Notes: a model not told the origin generated them from the sequence alone. Counted from the stretch's first letter, positions 34,315 through 44,364 are shown. The stretch: 64,000 bases of DNA from an uncultured Clostridia bacterium (GCA_948467395.1 CAOKDX010000001.1:1-64000); one strand, 5' to 3'. Numbers and translations: made by a program.

Positions 34315-36690
34315 ATGAGAGGGGACATGCTTCGGATCCGAAACGCATTTACGAATAATTTAAAACACATTGATGTTGATATACCATTAGGAAAATTGAC
34401 CGTAATTACTGGTGTGAGCGGTTCGGGTAAGTCCAGTCTGGCATTTGATACAATTTATGAGGAAGGCAGACGCCTGTATCTGACGTTTAGCGGTCTGGAA
34501 ACGGAGACCAATCCGACTTATGGTGAGATTACAGGATTGTCCCCTACAGTTGCATTGGAACAAAGAGTGATCCGGCAAACAAATATACGAAGTACGGTAG
34601 GCAGCAAAAGTCAGATGATACACGGACTGGCCTATCTGTATGCCAAATATGGAGAGTATAATGGTTTTGGTCAAAACCATGGAATGCGCCAAAATACAAT
34701 GCCTGGTTTGGAGTTTTTTAATCGGAATACAACAAAGGGGATGTGTTTGCGTTGCATCGGGCGAGGTTTCATTACGCAGATAAACGGAGAGAAGATGTTA
34801 CAACCAAGCAATCAAAGGTTATCGGAACTGTTTCACGGAAAAATCGTAAGGAAAAAAGAGTATGTAAGACAGCTCACGCTTTTTTGTACAAAACATCAGC
34901 TTGATTTTGAAACGAGAATACAGGAACTGAGTGATACGCAAAGAAATGAGTTGATAAACGGAGACGCAGCAATCGGTTTTGACGGTTTAGAAGCGATGTT
35001 TCGGGATTACACCGGGGATACTATGTTTTCAAAAGGAAGAAAGCATAGTGACATTTATCAGATGTACACAAAAAGATGTGTATGCCAAAAGTGTAAGGGG
35101 TATGGCCTGGGAGAAAAAGCATTAAATACCTATATTCAGGGAAAACATATCGGAGAACTGGCAGAATTAACCATAACGGAGCTGAAGGCTTTTATTCAAG
35201 GTCTGCCGATGAATGAAGACGGAGTGATCAAGGGGATTGTAAAGAAAGCGGAATGGATGGAGGAAGCAGGGCTGTCTCATTTATCATTGGGGAGAGCTGT
35301 GCCGACATTAAGCGGCGGAGAGGTACAGCGGCTTTTTCTGGTTAGCTACTTGACTACGAATCTGCAATCGCTAATTTTTGTGTTTGATGAACCGACCATA
35401 GGGCTGCATGAGATAGAAAAACAGAGACTGATCCAGGTAATTCGAAAACTGGTTGAGAATCATAACACGGTAATTGTTGTGGAACATGATAAGAATTTTA
35501 TGAAGCAGGCGGATTATATTGTGGATATCGGACCTGGTGCGGGAGACTATGGTGGACAATTGATGTTTCAGGGAAATTATGAGAAATTCTTAAGCTGTAA
35601 AGATTCCATCACATCCGGTTATTTGAACAGCTCCTGTCAGATGCAGACAATTGCCAGAGGCCGGAGGGTGGATTTGAATTATGCGCTAACATTGGAAAAT
35701 ATAACGATACATAATCTATATTCAGTTTCCACCAGAATTCCTTTGGGTGTTATGGTGGGAATTGCTGGAGTTTCAGGCAGTGGGAAATCGAGTTTGATAT
35801 CGGATGCCCTGGTTCCTATATTAAAGAAGAATTTGAAGAATCGGTTCGTTGATTTATCGGCGGACAAAGAGGAGGATTTGGAAGAAGACACGGGATTGGG
35901 AAACTTAGAGGTGCAGGGCATCGAGAAAATAGTAAAATGTATGATTGCGGATCAAAAACCGATAGGAAGAAAGAGTACATCAACACCGATCAGTTACCTC
36001 GGTGGATTGGAAAGAATCAGGTATTTGTTGGCAAGCACATCCTATGCGAAGAAGCACGATTACAGAAAAGGGCTGTTTTCTAAGAACTCTGAGGGGGGGT
36101 GTTTGTGCTGCCAGGGATTAGGAGAGATTCCCATCGATATTGGACTGGGAAATCAGTTATTCATACGGTGCCAGGACTGTGATGGGACAGGATATGTTCC
36201 GGAGGCGCTTGAAGTAAACTATAATGGGAAAACTATTCATGAAATTATGCAGATGTCCTTTGCGGAAGCGGAAGCTTTTTTTAGGCAGGATAAAAAGTTG
36301 TCCGCACTTATGACAGTCATGATCCGGGTTGGCATGGGATACATGAAGCTTGGGCAAAAGATTACTACCATAAGTGGCGGTGAATCACAGAGGATTAAGC
36401 TTGCGAAGGAATTGAGTCAGTCCACAAGAGGATGCTTATTTATTTTGGATGAGCCTACTACCGGATTGTCATTTCGGGATACCGACCATTTGATGCGGTT
36501 ATTAAATGACATTGTTGACGCGGGAAATTCCATGATTATTATTGAACATGATATAGATGTTTTGAGAAACTGTGATTACTTAATCGAACTTGGTCCCGGT
36601 GGTGGAGCTGCCGGAGGAAGGATTATTGCAACGGGGACTGTCAAGGAGATAAAGAAAAATCCAGCTTCTGTGATTGCGGAATACTTATAA
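34315..36690 (+). CDS. UvrA-like (UvrA2/DrrC-type) ABC ATPase
   Basis: A 791-aa twin-ABC protein of the UvrA family but ~150 residues shorter than excision-repair UvrA. Both Walker A sites are intact (VITGVSGSGKSSLAFDTIY near 32, IAGVSGSGKSSLISD near 485). Both signatures are present (LSGGEVQRLFLV, ISGGESQRIKLA), as are both Walker B sites. Zinc CxxC pairs remain (CLRCIGRG, CQKCKGYG, CLCCQGLG, CQDCDGTG). The UvrB-binding region appears reduced. Short UvrA homologues accompany resistance to DNA-binding drugs. ATG 34315 follows AAAGGAGG. Confidence 0.85.
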   Translation: MRGDMLRIRNAFTNNLKHIDVDIPLGKLTVITGVSGSGKSSLAFDTIYEEGRRLYLTFSGLETETNPTYGEITGLSPTVALEQRVIRQTNIRSTVGSKSQMIHGLAYLYAKYGEYNGFGQNHGMRQNTMPGLEFFNRNTTKGMCLRCIGRGFITQINGEKMLQPSNQRLSELFHGKIVRKKEYVRQLTLFCTKHQLDFETRIQELSDTQRNELINGDAAIGFDGLEAMFRDYTGDTMFSKGRKHSDIYQMYTKRCVCQKCKGYGLGEKALNTYIQGKHIGELAELTITELKAFIQGLPMNEDGVIKGIVKKAEWMEEAGLSHLSLGRAVPTLSGGEVQRLFLVSYLTTNLQSLIFVFDEPTIGLHEIEKQRLIQVIRKLVENHNTVIVVEHDKNFMKQADYIVDIGPGAGDYGGQLMFQGNYEKFLSCKDSITSGYLNSSCQMQTIARGRRVDLNYALTLENITIHNLYSVSTRIPLGVMVGIAGVSGSGKSSLISDALVPILKKNLKNRFVDLSADKEEDLEEDTGLGNLEVQGIEKIVKCMIADQKPIGRKSTSTPISYLGGLERIRYLLASTSYAKKHDYRKGLFSKNSEGGCLCCQGLGEIPIDIGLGNQLFIRCQDCDGTGYVPEALEVNYNGKTIHEIMQMSFAEAEAFFRQDKKLSALMTVMIRVGMGYMKLGQKITTISGGESQRIKLAKELSQSTRGCLFILDEPTTGLSFRDTDHLMRLLNDIVDAGNSMIIIEHDIDVLRNCDYLIELGPGGGAAGGRIIATGTVKEIKKNPASVIAEYL

Positions 36691-36726
36691 GAATAGATTT
36701 GTAAACCATGAAACGCTCTATGTGAG

Positions 36727-36769
36727 ACCCTCTTGTATTCTTTATGAATATAAGGAGGGTTATTTTTTT
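36727..36769 (+). terminator. terminator of the AraC-hydrolase-UvrA2 operon
   Basis: ACCCTCTTGTATTC (36727-36740) pairs imperfectly with GAATATAAGGAGGGT (36746-36760), followed by TATTTTTTT. Confidence 0.75.
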
Positions 36770-36917
36770 AGAAATTTTTCTGCCGGAGAATACTATTTCC
36801 GGAATCAGCCATACTATTCCTAACTTTTGAAGTTTGTGTGTATACCGAAACTTCTGCCGATCAGACTCGTTCCGCCAATCGGAACTTTCTTCAAACCGAT
36901 GTTTGTGTCTGTGCGTT

Positions 36918-36938
36918 GCTTGTCACAAGCGTCACAAG
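36918..36938. promoter_or_regulatory. GCTTGTCACAAGC palindrome, candidate operator of the hexuronate operon
   Basis: A perfect 13-bp palindrome (36918-36930), followed at once by a second GTCACAAG half (36931-36938), ~60 bp upstream of the symporter. TTGTnACAA-type palindromes are bound by some GntR-family uronate regulators. No regulator gene lies in this operon, so the binder is unknown. Confidence 0.45.
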
Positions 36939-36988
36939 GGCTTTAGATATTTTTATGTAGAAAAAGCAGCGCAGAAATGAGGTAAACT

Positions 36989-38404
36989 ATGAATACAAAT
37001 TCAACCACAACTGCGGCCTCTGTCCGTCCGTTTGGGATGAAGGACAAGCTGGGGTATATGTTTGGTGATTTTGGAAATGATTTTACATTTATCTTGTCAT
37101 CCAGTTTTATGCTGAAGTTTTATACGGATGTAATGGGGATCTCTGCCGCCGTGGTAGGACTGCTGATGATGGCGGCTCGTTTTGTGGATGCCATTACAGA
37201 CGTGACCATGGGACAGATTGTAGACCGGTCCAGGCCGACAAAGGACGGCAAGTTCAAGCCCTGGATTAAAAGAATGTGCGGACCGGTGGCCATCGCATCT
37301 TTTCTGATCTATCAGTCCGGGTTTTCCGGTATGCCGTATGGGTTCAAGGTGGTCTGGATGGTGGTTACTTATATACTATGGGGTTCCATCTTCTACACGT
37401 CCATCAATATTCCCTATGGATCCATGGCCTCCGCCATATCGCCGGAGCCAAAGCACCGGGCGGAGCTGTCCACCTGGAGGACCATCGGTGCAACGCTGGC
37501 CGGGTTGATCATCGGTGCGGGAACTCCTCTCTTCGCCTACATTACAGTGAAGGGAAATACCGTGCTTTCCGGTCCCCGGATGACGGTGATTGCGGGAATA
37601 TTCAGTGTCCTGGCCATTGTCTGTTATTTTCTCTGCTTTAATCTGGTACGGGAACGGGTGGAGGTGCCTGCCAACAACGAGAAGCTGAATGTGGGGAAAT
37701 TGTTCAAAAATCTCTTTACCAACCGTGCCCTTCTGGGAATCATTGCCGCGGCTATCGCACTTCTTCTGGCCATGCTGACCATGCAGGGGATGGCTGGTTA
37801 TGTATTTCCCAATTTTTACGGCAGCGGTGCGGCACAGTCGGCTTCTTCCTTTACCAGTTCCATCGCCGTGCTGGCCATCTGTGCCCCCTTCGCCGTCAAG
37901 CTTTCCACTAAGTTTGGGAAGAAGGAACTCTCTGTTGTATCCTGCCTGGTGTCGGCCGTAATTTTTATCGTCTGCCTTTTTGTCCATCCGGCCAATCCCT
38001 ATGTGTATGTGGGATTTTTCACGGTGGCTTATATCGGACTGGGATTTTTTAATACCATCGTCTGGGCGATGATTACAGATGTCATTGATGACGCCGAGGT
38101 GAAAAATGGGGTCCGGGAGGACGGCACCATCTATTCGGTCTATTCCTTTGCCAGAAAACTCGGGCAGGCACTGTCCTCCGGACTGGTAGGTTCCCTGCTC
38201 TCGCTTATCGGATATACCCAGGCAACGGCCTTTGAGCCCGCTGTCACAGAAGGGATCTTCCGGCTCTCATGCATTGCCCCTGCCATTGGTTTTGTTCTGG
38301 TTGCCGTATGTCTTCAGTTTATCTATCCGCTGAACCGGAGAAGGGTTGAGGAAAATGTGGCGGAGCTGGCGCGCCGGCATCAGGGAGGTAAGAGTGAAGG
38401 TTAA
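36989..38404 (+). CDS. GPH-family sugar:cation symporter (hexuronide type)
   Basis: A 471-aa permease with ~12 transmembrane helices of the glycoside-pentoside-hexuronide family (MelB/UidB type). Family hallmarks are LGYMFGDFGNDFTFILSSSF near 14, the cytoplasmic GQIVDRSRPTKDGKFKPWI near 72 and ITDVIDDAEVKNGVREDGTIYS near 363. By context it probably imports glucuronate or a glucuronide. First gene of the uronate operon; it overlaps the HAD gene by 11 nt. Confidence 0.88.
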   Translation: MNTNSTTTAASVRPFGMKDKLGYMFGDFGNDFTFILSSSFMLKFYTDVMGISAAVVGLLMMAARFVDAITDVTMGQIVDRSRPTKDGKFKPWIKRMCGPVAIASFLIYQSGFSGMPYGFKVVWMVVTYILWGSIFYTSINIPYGSMASAISPEPKHRAELSTWRTIGATLAGLIIGAGTPLFAYITVKGNTVLSGPRMTVIAGIFSVLAIVCYFLCFNLVRERVEVPANNEKLNVGKLFKNLFTNRALLGIIAAAIALLLAMLTMQGMAGYVFPNFYGSGAAQSASSFTSSIAVLAICAPFAVKLSTKFGKKELSVVSCLVSAVIFIVCLFVHPANPYVYVGFFTVAYIGLGFFNTIVWAMITDVIDDAEVKNGVREDGTIYSVYSFARKLGQALSSGLVGSLLSLIGYTQATAFEPAVTEGIFRLSCIAPAIGFVLVAVCLQFIYPLNRRRVEENVAELARRHQGGKSEG

Positions 38405-39254
38405 AGAATTGAGAGACTACAAGAAACAGAAGGATTTTCTTATCTGCGTGGACAGTGACGGCTGTGCCATGGATACGATGAACGCCAAGCATTTTCATTG
38501 TTTCGGTCCCTGCATGGTGAAGGAATGGGGCTTGGAGAGATGGCGGGATCAGATCCTGGAGCGGTGGAACGAGATCAATCTCTTTACCATGACAAGGGGC
38601 ATCAACCGCTTTAAGGGACTGGCCAGGGCACTGCGGGAGATACAGGAAAAGTACAGGAGAGTAGAAGATCTCCCGGCTCTGGAGCAGTGGGTTCAGTCTG
38701 CTCCGGAATTATCCAATGGGGCTCTTGCACGTGCCATAGGGGAGCGGGATAGCATCTGCCTGCGCAAGGCTCTTGCCTGGAGTGAAGCGGTGAATCAGGC
38801 GGTGGAAAAACTCCCCGAGGAAGAGATTTATCCCTTCCCGGGAGTGGAAAAGGCCCTGGCAGCGGCGCATAAGGAGGCGGATGTGGCTGTGGTTTCCAGT
38901 GCCAACCGGGAAGCTGTCCTGAATGAGTGGGAGAAGCACGGACTTCTGGAGCACACGGATATCGTTATGGCGCAGGATTCGGGCAGTAAGGCAGACTGTA
39001 TCAGCGAACTGACGGGCAGGGGCTATCGGGCGGATCATGTGCTGATGTGCGGGGATGCCGCCGGGGATCTGGCGGCGGCGGAGCAGAACGGGGTGTACTT
39101 TTACCCGGTTCTCGTGAGACGGGAAGAACAGAGCTGGAAGGAGTTTGTGACAGAGGGACTTCCCCGGTTTATGGCGGGAACCTTTGGAGACGGATACCAG
39201 CAGGAACAGAGAAAAAACTTTCTGGAAAATTTGAATGGAGGTAAATCATGGTAG
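38394..39254 (+). CDS. HAD-superfamily hydrolase
   Basis: A 286-aa phosphatase-like protein. Motif I is LICVDSDGCAMDTMNAKH, with nucleophile Asp and the acid/base Asp two residues on. A large helical cap (~45-150) follows, then motif II VAVVSSANREAV and motif IV VLMCGDAAGDLAAAEQNG. The start is GTG 38394 behind GGGAGGT; the longer frame is internal to the symporter. It overlaps both neighbours, so coupling is tight. Possibly dephosphorylates a sugar intermediate; substrate unknown. Confidence 0.75.
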   Translation: MKVKELRDYKKQKDFLICVDSDGCAMDTMNAKHFHCFGPCMVKEWGLERWRDQILERWNEINLFTMTRGINRFKGLARALREIQEKYRRVEDLPALEQWVQSAPELSNGALARAIGERDSICLRKALAWSEAVNQAVEKLPEEEIYPFPGVEKALAAAHKEADVAVVSSANREAVLNEWEKHGLLEHTDIVMAQDSGSKADCISELTGRGYRADHVLMCGDAAGDLAAAEQNGVYFYPVLVRREEQSWKEFVTEGLPRFMAGTFGDGYQQEQRKNFLENLNGGKSW

Positions 39255-41020
39255 ATATGAAGGCAAAGCCTTTTTACCTGACAGATGAGGATTGCAAATG
39301 GGTAGAGGAAACCATAGCGGATATGAGTCTGGATGAAAAGATCGGACAGTTATTTTTTAATATGGGTTCCAGTCGTGATGAGGACTATCTTAAGATGACA
39401 GTGAATGACTATCATATCGGCGGTATACGGTACAATCCGGGAAAGGCGGAGGAGATCCATGAACAGAACCGTATTCTGCAGGAGAACAGTAAGATCCCGC
39501 TGATTATAGCCTGTAACACAGAAAATGGCGGCGACGGCGCCTGTACGGACGGCACCCTGATCGGCAGCCAGACGAAGATAGCGGCCACAGGAAATGTCAA
39601 TTATGCCTATGAGCTGGGGCGCATGGCAAATAAAGAGGCGGCAGCCATCGGCTGCAATTTATCCTTTGCGCCAGTCAGCGATATTCTGTACAATTGGGAA
39701 AACCCGGTGATCGGTCTGCGGACCTATGGAAATGATCCGAAAAGGGTGGCGGCTATGACGAAGGCATATCTGGACGGCGCCCATGAGAATCCGGGATTCT
39801 GCTGTGCGGCCAAGCATTTTCCGGGTGACGGGCTGGATTTCCGGGACCAGCATGTGGCAAACAGCGTAAATACTATGAGCTGTGAGGAGTGGGACAGCAC
39901 CTTTGGCATGGTGTATCAGAACCTGATTGACAACGGTCTGGAGGCCATAATGGCGGGGCACATTATGCAGCCCGCCTATGCCAGATATTTTAACCCCACC
40001 ATAACGGATGAGGAAATGATGCCGGCCACCCTGTCCCCGGAACTGATCCAGGGGCTGCTGCGGGAGAAGCTGAAGTTTAATGGCATGGTATTGACAGATG
40101 CCTCCCATATGGTAGGACTCACCTGCCGTATGAAGAGAAGCGATGTCCTTCCGGCTGCCATTGCGGCGGGAGTGGATATGTTCCTATTCTTCAATGAGAT
40201 GGAAGAGGATTTCGCCAGTATGAAACAGGGGGTTCTGGACGGGCGGATCAGCGAGGAGCGTCTGGATGATGCGCTGCACCGGATCCTGGCTTTGAAGGCC
40301 CATATGGGACTGCACAGAAAAGCAAAGAATGAGATCGTTCCTCCCCGGGAGAAGATATCTGAGACAGTGGGATGCCCGGAACACATCCAGATGCAGAAGG
40401 AAATATCCGACAGATCGGTGACATTGGTTAAATACAAGGATAAGGATGTTCTTCCCCTCACTCCCCAGAGGTATAAGAGGATCATGATCGTGCATGTGAA
40501 GGGTCTGTCTGCACCGGGGCTGGGCACATTGTTTGCCGCCAAGGCTTCCCCGGCGGAGGCACTGCGGGACAAGCTGCGGGATAAAGGTTTTGATGCCTTT
40601 ATCTATGAGAGCCCTCTTGACCAGATGATGAAGGAGGCACAGGAGGGAAAGAAGCCGGATCTGAATATGTATTTCGCCGGCAAGACGCCCATTCAGGAGT
40701 TCCGTGAAAATCAGGATCTCATCATTACGCTGGTGGATATTGCGGGGGGCTTTCAGCCTGTAGCCAGACCCGCATTCGGCATGACGAAGGGCGGCGGAGA
40801 GATTCCCTGGTATGTGTTTGAACTCCCGGTGGTGGTGATCGGCACGGGACATCCCTTCGTGCTGGCGGACATTCCACAGGCCCGCACCTATATTAACACC
40901 TATGACAGCAAGGATTCCACCCTGGACGCCCTGGTGGACAAGCTGATGACGGGAGAAGAGGCGTTTACCGGCAAAGATCCGGTGGATTCCTTCTGCGGCA
41001 TCTTTGATACAAGGATATAA
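39248..41020 (+). CDS. glycoside hydrolase family 3 (NagZ-like) enzyme
   Basis: A 590-aa cytoplasmic GH3. The TIM-barrel domain (~15-360) shows MSLDEKIGQLFF, AAKHFPGDGLDFRDQH near 189 and the nucleophile Asp in GMVLTDASHMVGL near 284. A C-terminal alpha/beta domain (~395-590) follows. The KHFPG plus loop Asp/His arrangement is that of the beta-N-acetylhexosaminidase branch. In this operon it may instead release uronate from a glycoside such as a glycosaminoglycan fragment. No signal peptide. It overlaps the HAD gene by 7 nt. Confidence 0.85.
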   Translation: MVDMKAKPFYLTDEDCKWVEETIADMSLDEKIGQLFFNMGSSRDEDYLKMTVNDYHIGGIRYNPGKAEEIHEQNRILQENSKIPLIIACNTENGGDGACTDGTLIGSQTKIAATGNVNYAYELGRMANKEAAAIGCNLSFAPVSDILYNWENPVIGLRTYGNDPKRVAAMTKAYLDGAHENPGFCCAAKHFPGDGLDFRDQHVANSVNTMSCEEWDSTFGMVYQNLIDNGLEAIMAGHIMQPAYARYFNPTITDEEMMPATLSPELIQGLLREKLKFNGMVLTDASHMVGLTCRMKRSDVLPAAIAAGVDMFLFFNEMEEDFASMKQGVLDGRISEERLDDALHRILALKAHMGLHRKAKNEIVPPREKISETVGCPEHIQMQKEISDRSVTLVKYKDKDVLPLTPQRYKRIMIVHVKGLSAPGLGTLFAAKASPAEALRDKLRDKGFDAFIYESPLDQMMKEAQEGKKPDLNMYFAGKTPIQEFRENQDLIITLVDIAGGFQPVARPAFGMTKGGGEIPWYVFELPVVVIGTGHPFVLADIPQARTYINTYDSKDSTLDALVDKLMTGEEAFTGKDPVDSFCGIFDTRI

Positions 41021-41040
41021 GGGAGAAGGAGGCATGATCC

Positions 41041-42111
41041 ATGCAGATGACATTTCGCTGGTATGGTGAGGGAAACGACAGCATCACCCAGGAACAGATC
41101 AGGCAGATTCCGGGAGTGACGGGGCTTGTCTGGGCGCTCCATGATAAACCCGCCGGAGAGGTATGGGAGATCAGTGAGATCGAGAAAATGCGGCAGCAGA
41201 TTGAGGGGCACGGCTTTCATATGGAAGTGGTGGAGAGTGTAAACGTCCATGATGATATTAAGATCGGCCTGCCCTCCCGGGACCGATATATTGAGAATTA
41301 TAAACAGACGCTGCGCAATCTGTCGAAATTCGGCGTCAAGGTAGTAACCTACAATTTTATGCCAATCTTTGACTGGACCAGGACCGATCTCTTTCACCCG
41401 CTGGAGGACGGATCCACCGCTCTGTATTATGAGAAGGACAAGATCCGGCAGGACTACCGGGAGATGGCGGATTATATACTCAAGAATCTCCGGGGCATGA
41501 CCTTTCCGGGCTGGGAGCCGGAGCGGATGGCGAAGCTGGACGAACTCTTCGAGGCATATCGCCCCGTGACGAAGGAGAAGCTCTGGGATAATTTGAAATA
41601 TTTTCTGGAGGAAATTATGCCGGTCTGCCATGAGACAGGGATACGGATGGCGATTCATCCCGACGATCCGCCCTGGGATATTTTCGGCCTGCCCCGGCTG
41701 CTGGTGGATAAGCCTTCCATCGAACGTTTCCTGGCTATGGTGGAGGACGACTACAACTGCCTCTGCCTGTGCTCCGGTTCGCTGGGGGCACATATGGACA
41801 ACGATATCCCAGATATCATCCGCAGTTACTGTTCCCGGATTGCCTTTGCCCACATACGGAATGTAAGGCATTATCCCAACGGGGATTTCTCGGAGGTATC
41901 CCACCGGGACTGCGACGGTGATGTGGGGATCCTGGAGATTATGCGCGCCTATCATGACTGCGGCTTTGACGGGTATATCCGCCCGGATCATGGACGCCAT
42001 ATATGGGGCGAGGAGTGCCGCCCTGGATATGGGTTGTATGACCGCGCCCTGGGGATTATGTATATGTGGGGCTGCTGGGATATGCTGGAGCGTATGGAGG
42101 GCAAAAAGTGA
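41041..42111 (+). CDS. uxuA: D-mannonate dehydratase
   Basis: A 356-aa metal-dependent enzyme of the xylose-isomerase-like fold converting D-mannonate to 2-keto-3-deoxygluconate. MTFRWYGEGNDSITQEQIRQ at the start, TYNFMPIFDWTRTDL near 105 and the His/Cys/Asp metal residues in AIHPDDPPWDIFGLPR and CLCSGSLGAHMDND are diagnostic. AAGGAGG lies upstream of ATG 41041. It ends in a GTGA overlap with uxaC. Confidence 0.95.
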   Translation: MQMTFRWYGEGNDSITQEQIRQIPGVTGLVWALHDKPAGEVWEISEIEKMRQQIEGHGFHMEVVESVNVHDDIKIGLPSRDRYIENYKQTLRNLSKFGVKVVTYNFMPIFDWTRTDLFHPLEDGSTALYYEKDKIRQDYREMADYILKNLRGMTFPGWEPERMAKLDELFEAYRPVTKEKLWDNLKYFLEEIMPVCHETGIRMAIHPDDPPWDIFGLPRLLVDKPSIERFLAMVEDDYNCLCLCSGSLGAHMDNDIPDIIRSYCSRIAFAHIRNVRHYPNGDFSEVSHRDCDGDVGILEIMRAYHDCGFDGYIRPDHGRHIWGEECRPGYGLYDRALGIMYMWGCWDMLERMEGKK

Positions 42112-43502
42112 GAGCATTTATGGATGAAGATTTTCTCCTGTCCACACCGACCGCCGTGAGATTATACCATCAGGCGGCAGAGAAGCTCCCGATCATTGAT
42201 TATCACTGTCATATCAGTCCACAGGAGATTGCGGAGGACCGGAGGTTTGATACGATATCGCAGGTATGGCTGGGCGGCGACCATTATAAATGGCGCGTCA
42301 TGCGGGCGGCGGGGATTACGGAGGACAGGATTACGGGAAATGCGCCGGACCGTGAGAAATTTCGTGCCTTTGCCAGTGTGATGCCAAAACTGATAGGAAA
42401 CCCGATCTATCACTGGAGCCATCTGGAGCTCCGGAGGGGATTTGACATTTATGATCCGCTGACGCCTGACAATGCGGACGACATATATGACCGCTGTAAT
42501 GAGATCCTGAAAGGGTATTCCGCCCGCAGTCTCATGAGAAAATTTGATGTGCGCGCCATCTGTACAACGGACGATCCGGTGGATGATCTCCGATACCATG
42601 CCCGGATGGCCGCCGAGGCAGATATGGAGATCCGGGTGCGCCCGGCGTTCCGGCCGGACAGGGCGGTAAATATTGAAAAGGAGGGCTTTGCCGGCTATAT
42701 CCGCACTCTGTCGGAGGTGACGGGACGTCCGCTGAATTCCACCGCGGCGGTGATCGACGCCCTCTGCCAGCGCATTGAGTATTTTGCTGGGCATGGCTGC
42801 CTGTGCGCCGATCACGGACTGGATTACTGTATGTATCAGGAGCCGGACCCCAGAATGGCTGACGAGGCGTTTGCCGCGGCCATGTCGGGAAAGTGTCCGG
42901 ATCCGTCCCTGGCAGATGCGTACAAGACCAGAGTTACGATATCCTGCGCTAGAAAATATGCCGAGAAAAACTGGGTGATGCAGATTCATTTTGGATGTCT
43001 GAGGAATATAAACAAGCCCCAATTTAGATTACTCGGTCCGGATACGGGATATGATGCCGTCAACAGCCAGTCCGGTGTGGTGAACCTCGCCGCTCTTTTG
43101 AACGCCTTTGTGGAAAATGAGGGACTTCCCAAGACGATCCTTTACTCGCTGAATCCGGCAGATAATACGGCCATCGCCACCATTATGGCATGTTTCCAGG
43201 GAGGCGGCGCAGCCGGCTGTCTTCAGCAGGGCAGCGCCTGGTGGTTTAATGACAGCCGTCCGGGGATGAGGAATCAGCTGACGGAGCTGGCTGCCAATGG
43301 CGTACTGGGGTGCTTTGTGGGAATGCTGACGGATTCCCGTTCGTTCCTCAGCTATACGCGGCATGAATATTTCCGGCGTATCCTCTGCGAGCTGGTGGGG
43401 GAATGGGTGGAGAGCGGCCAGTATCCGGATGATAAAAAATATCTGGATGAATTGATTACGGATTTGAGCTATCGAAATACAAAAGCATTTTTTGGGTTTT
43501 AA
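42108..43502 (+). CDS. uxaC: glucuronate (uronate) isomerase
   Basis: A 464-aa amidohydrolase-fold isomerase turning glucuronate into fructuronate (or galacturonate into tagaturonate). Signatures are LPIIDYHCHISPQEIAEDRR near 29, GGDHYKWRVMRAAGI near 54 and the CTTDDPVDDL loop near 152. The start is taken as GTG 42108, with GGAGGG 6 nt upstream and a 4-nt overlap with uxuA; ATG 42120 is an alternative. Full length for the family. Confidence 0.94.
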   Translation: MRAFMDEDFLLSTPTAVRLYHQAAEKLPIIDYHCHISPQEIAEDRRFDTISQVWLGGDHYKWRVMRAAGITEDRITGNAPDREKFRAFASVMPKLIGNPIYHWSHLELRRGFDIYDPLTPDNADDIYDRCNEILKGYSARSLMRKFDVRAICTTDDPVDDLRYHARMAAEADMEIRVRPAFRPDRAVNIEKEGFAGYIRTLSEVTGRPLNSTAAVIDALCQRIEYFAGHGCLCADHGLDYCMYQEPDPRMADEAFAAAMSGKCPDPSLADAYKTRVTISCARKYAEKNWVMQIHFGCLRNINKPQFRLLGPDTGYDAVNSQSGVVNLAALLNAFVENEGLPKTILYSLNPADNTAIATIMACFQGGGAAGCLQQGSAWWFNDSRPGMRNQLTELAANGVLGCFVGMLTDSRSFLSYTRHEYFRRILCELVGEWVESGQYPDDKKYLDELITDLSYRNTKAFFGF

Positions 43503-43518
43503 GAAAGGACGGGATAGT

Positions 43519-44364
43519 ATGATAGATTTACCATTAAAGGTTGACTTTACGGGAAAGGTAGTCGTGGTGACAGGAGCCGGCGGCATCTTGTGCGGCACTA
43601 TGGCGAAGGCATTTGCCCAGGCCGGGGCCAGGGTGGCTGCTCTGGATCTCAATGAGGAGAGTGTGAAGAAGCTGTCTGAGGAGGTAAAAAGTGAGGGATT
43701 TACCTGTGAGGGTTATGGGGCAAATGTCCTGGAAAAAGAGGCGCTGGAGACGGTATACAATAAGATTCGGGAAGAGCTCGGCCCCTGTGATATTCTGGTG
43801 AACGGCGCCGGCGGAAATAATCCCCGTGCCACTACGGATAACGAATACCAGCATGAGGCGGCGAAGGGACAGAAAACCTTTTTCGACCTGGACCCGGACG
43901 GCGTGGACTTTGTCTTTAAGCTGAACTTTCAGGGGACGCTTCTCCCATCACAGGTCTTTGCCCGGGATATGGTGGAGAGAAAATCAGGCTGTATCTTGAA
44001 TGTGTCTTCTATGAACGCCTATATCCCACTTACGAAGATACCAGCGTATTCTGCGGCAAAGGCAGCGGTGTCTAATTTTACACAATGGCTCGCCACACAT
44101 TTTGCAGGATCCGGGATACGGTGCAATGCCATTGCGCCGGGATTCCTTGTCTCCAATCAGAACCGTTCCCTCCTCTTTCAGGAGGACGGCACTCCTACGG
44201 CGCGCTCCAATAAGATTCTGTCGGGAACTCCCATGGGACGGTTTGTGGAGAGCGAAGAGCTTCTTGGCTCGGTATTTTTCCTCTGCTGTGAGGAGGCTGC
44301 CAGCGCCATCACTGGGGTCGTGCTGCCTATTGATGCGGGCTTTGCCGCCTATTCCGGAGTATAG
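43519..44364 (+). CDS. SDR-family D-mannonate oxidoreductase (fructuronate reductase)
   Basis: A 281-aa short-chain dehydrogenase. The NAD(P) motif is VVTGAGGILCGTMAKAF, a variant of TGxxxGIG. The NAG motif is VNGAGGNNPRATT and the catalytic Tyr/Lys are in PAYSAAKAAVSNF. It resembles the Bacillus YjmF type, which replaces the long-chain UxuB enzyme, interconverting fructuronate and mannonate. ATG 43519 follows AAAGGACGGG. Its place between uxaC and eda closes the pathway. Confidence 0.88.
   Translation: MIDLPLKVDFTGKVVVVTGAGGILCGTMAKAFAQAGARVAALDLNEESVKKLSEEVKSEGFTCEGYGANVLEKEALETVYNKIREELGPCDILVNGAGGNNPRATTDNEYQHEAAKGQKTFFDLDPDGVDFVFKLNFQGTLLPSQVFARDMVERKSGCILNVSSMNAYIPLTKIPAYSAAKAAVSNFTQWLATHFAGSGIRCNAIAPGFLVSNQNRSLLFQEDGTPTARSNKILSGTPMGRFVESEELLGSVFFLCCEEAASAITGVVLPIDAGFAAYSGV

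Noticed and set aside
40900-42117. 405-aa minus-strand ORF
   Set aside because: Antisense to the GH3 end and uxuA; no ribosome binding site or domain.
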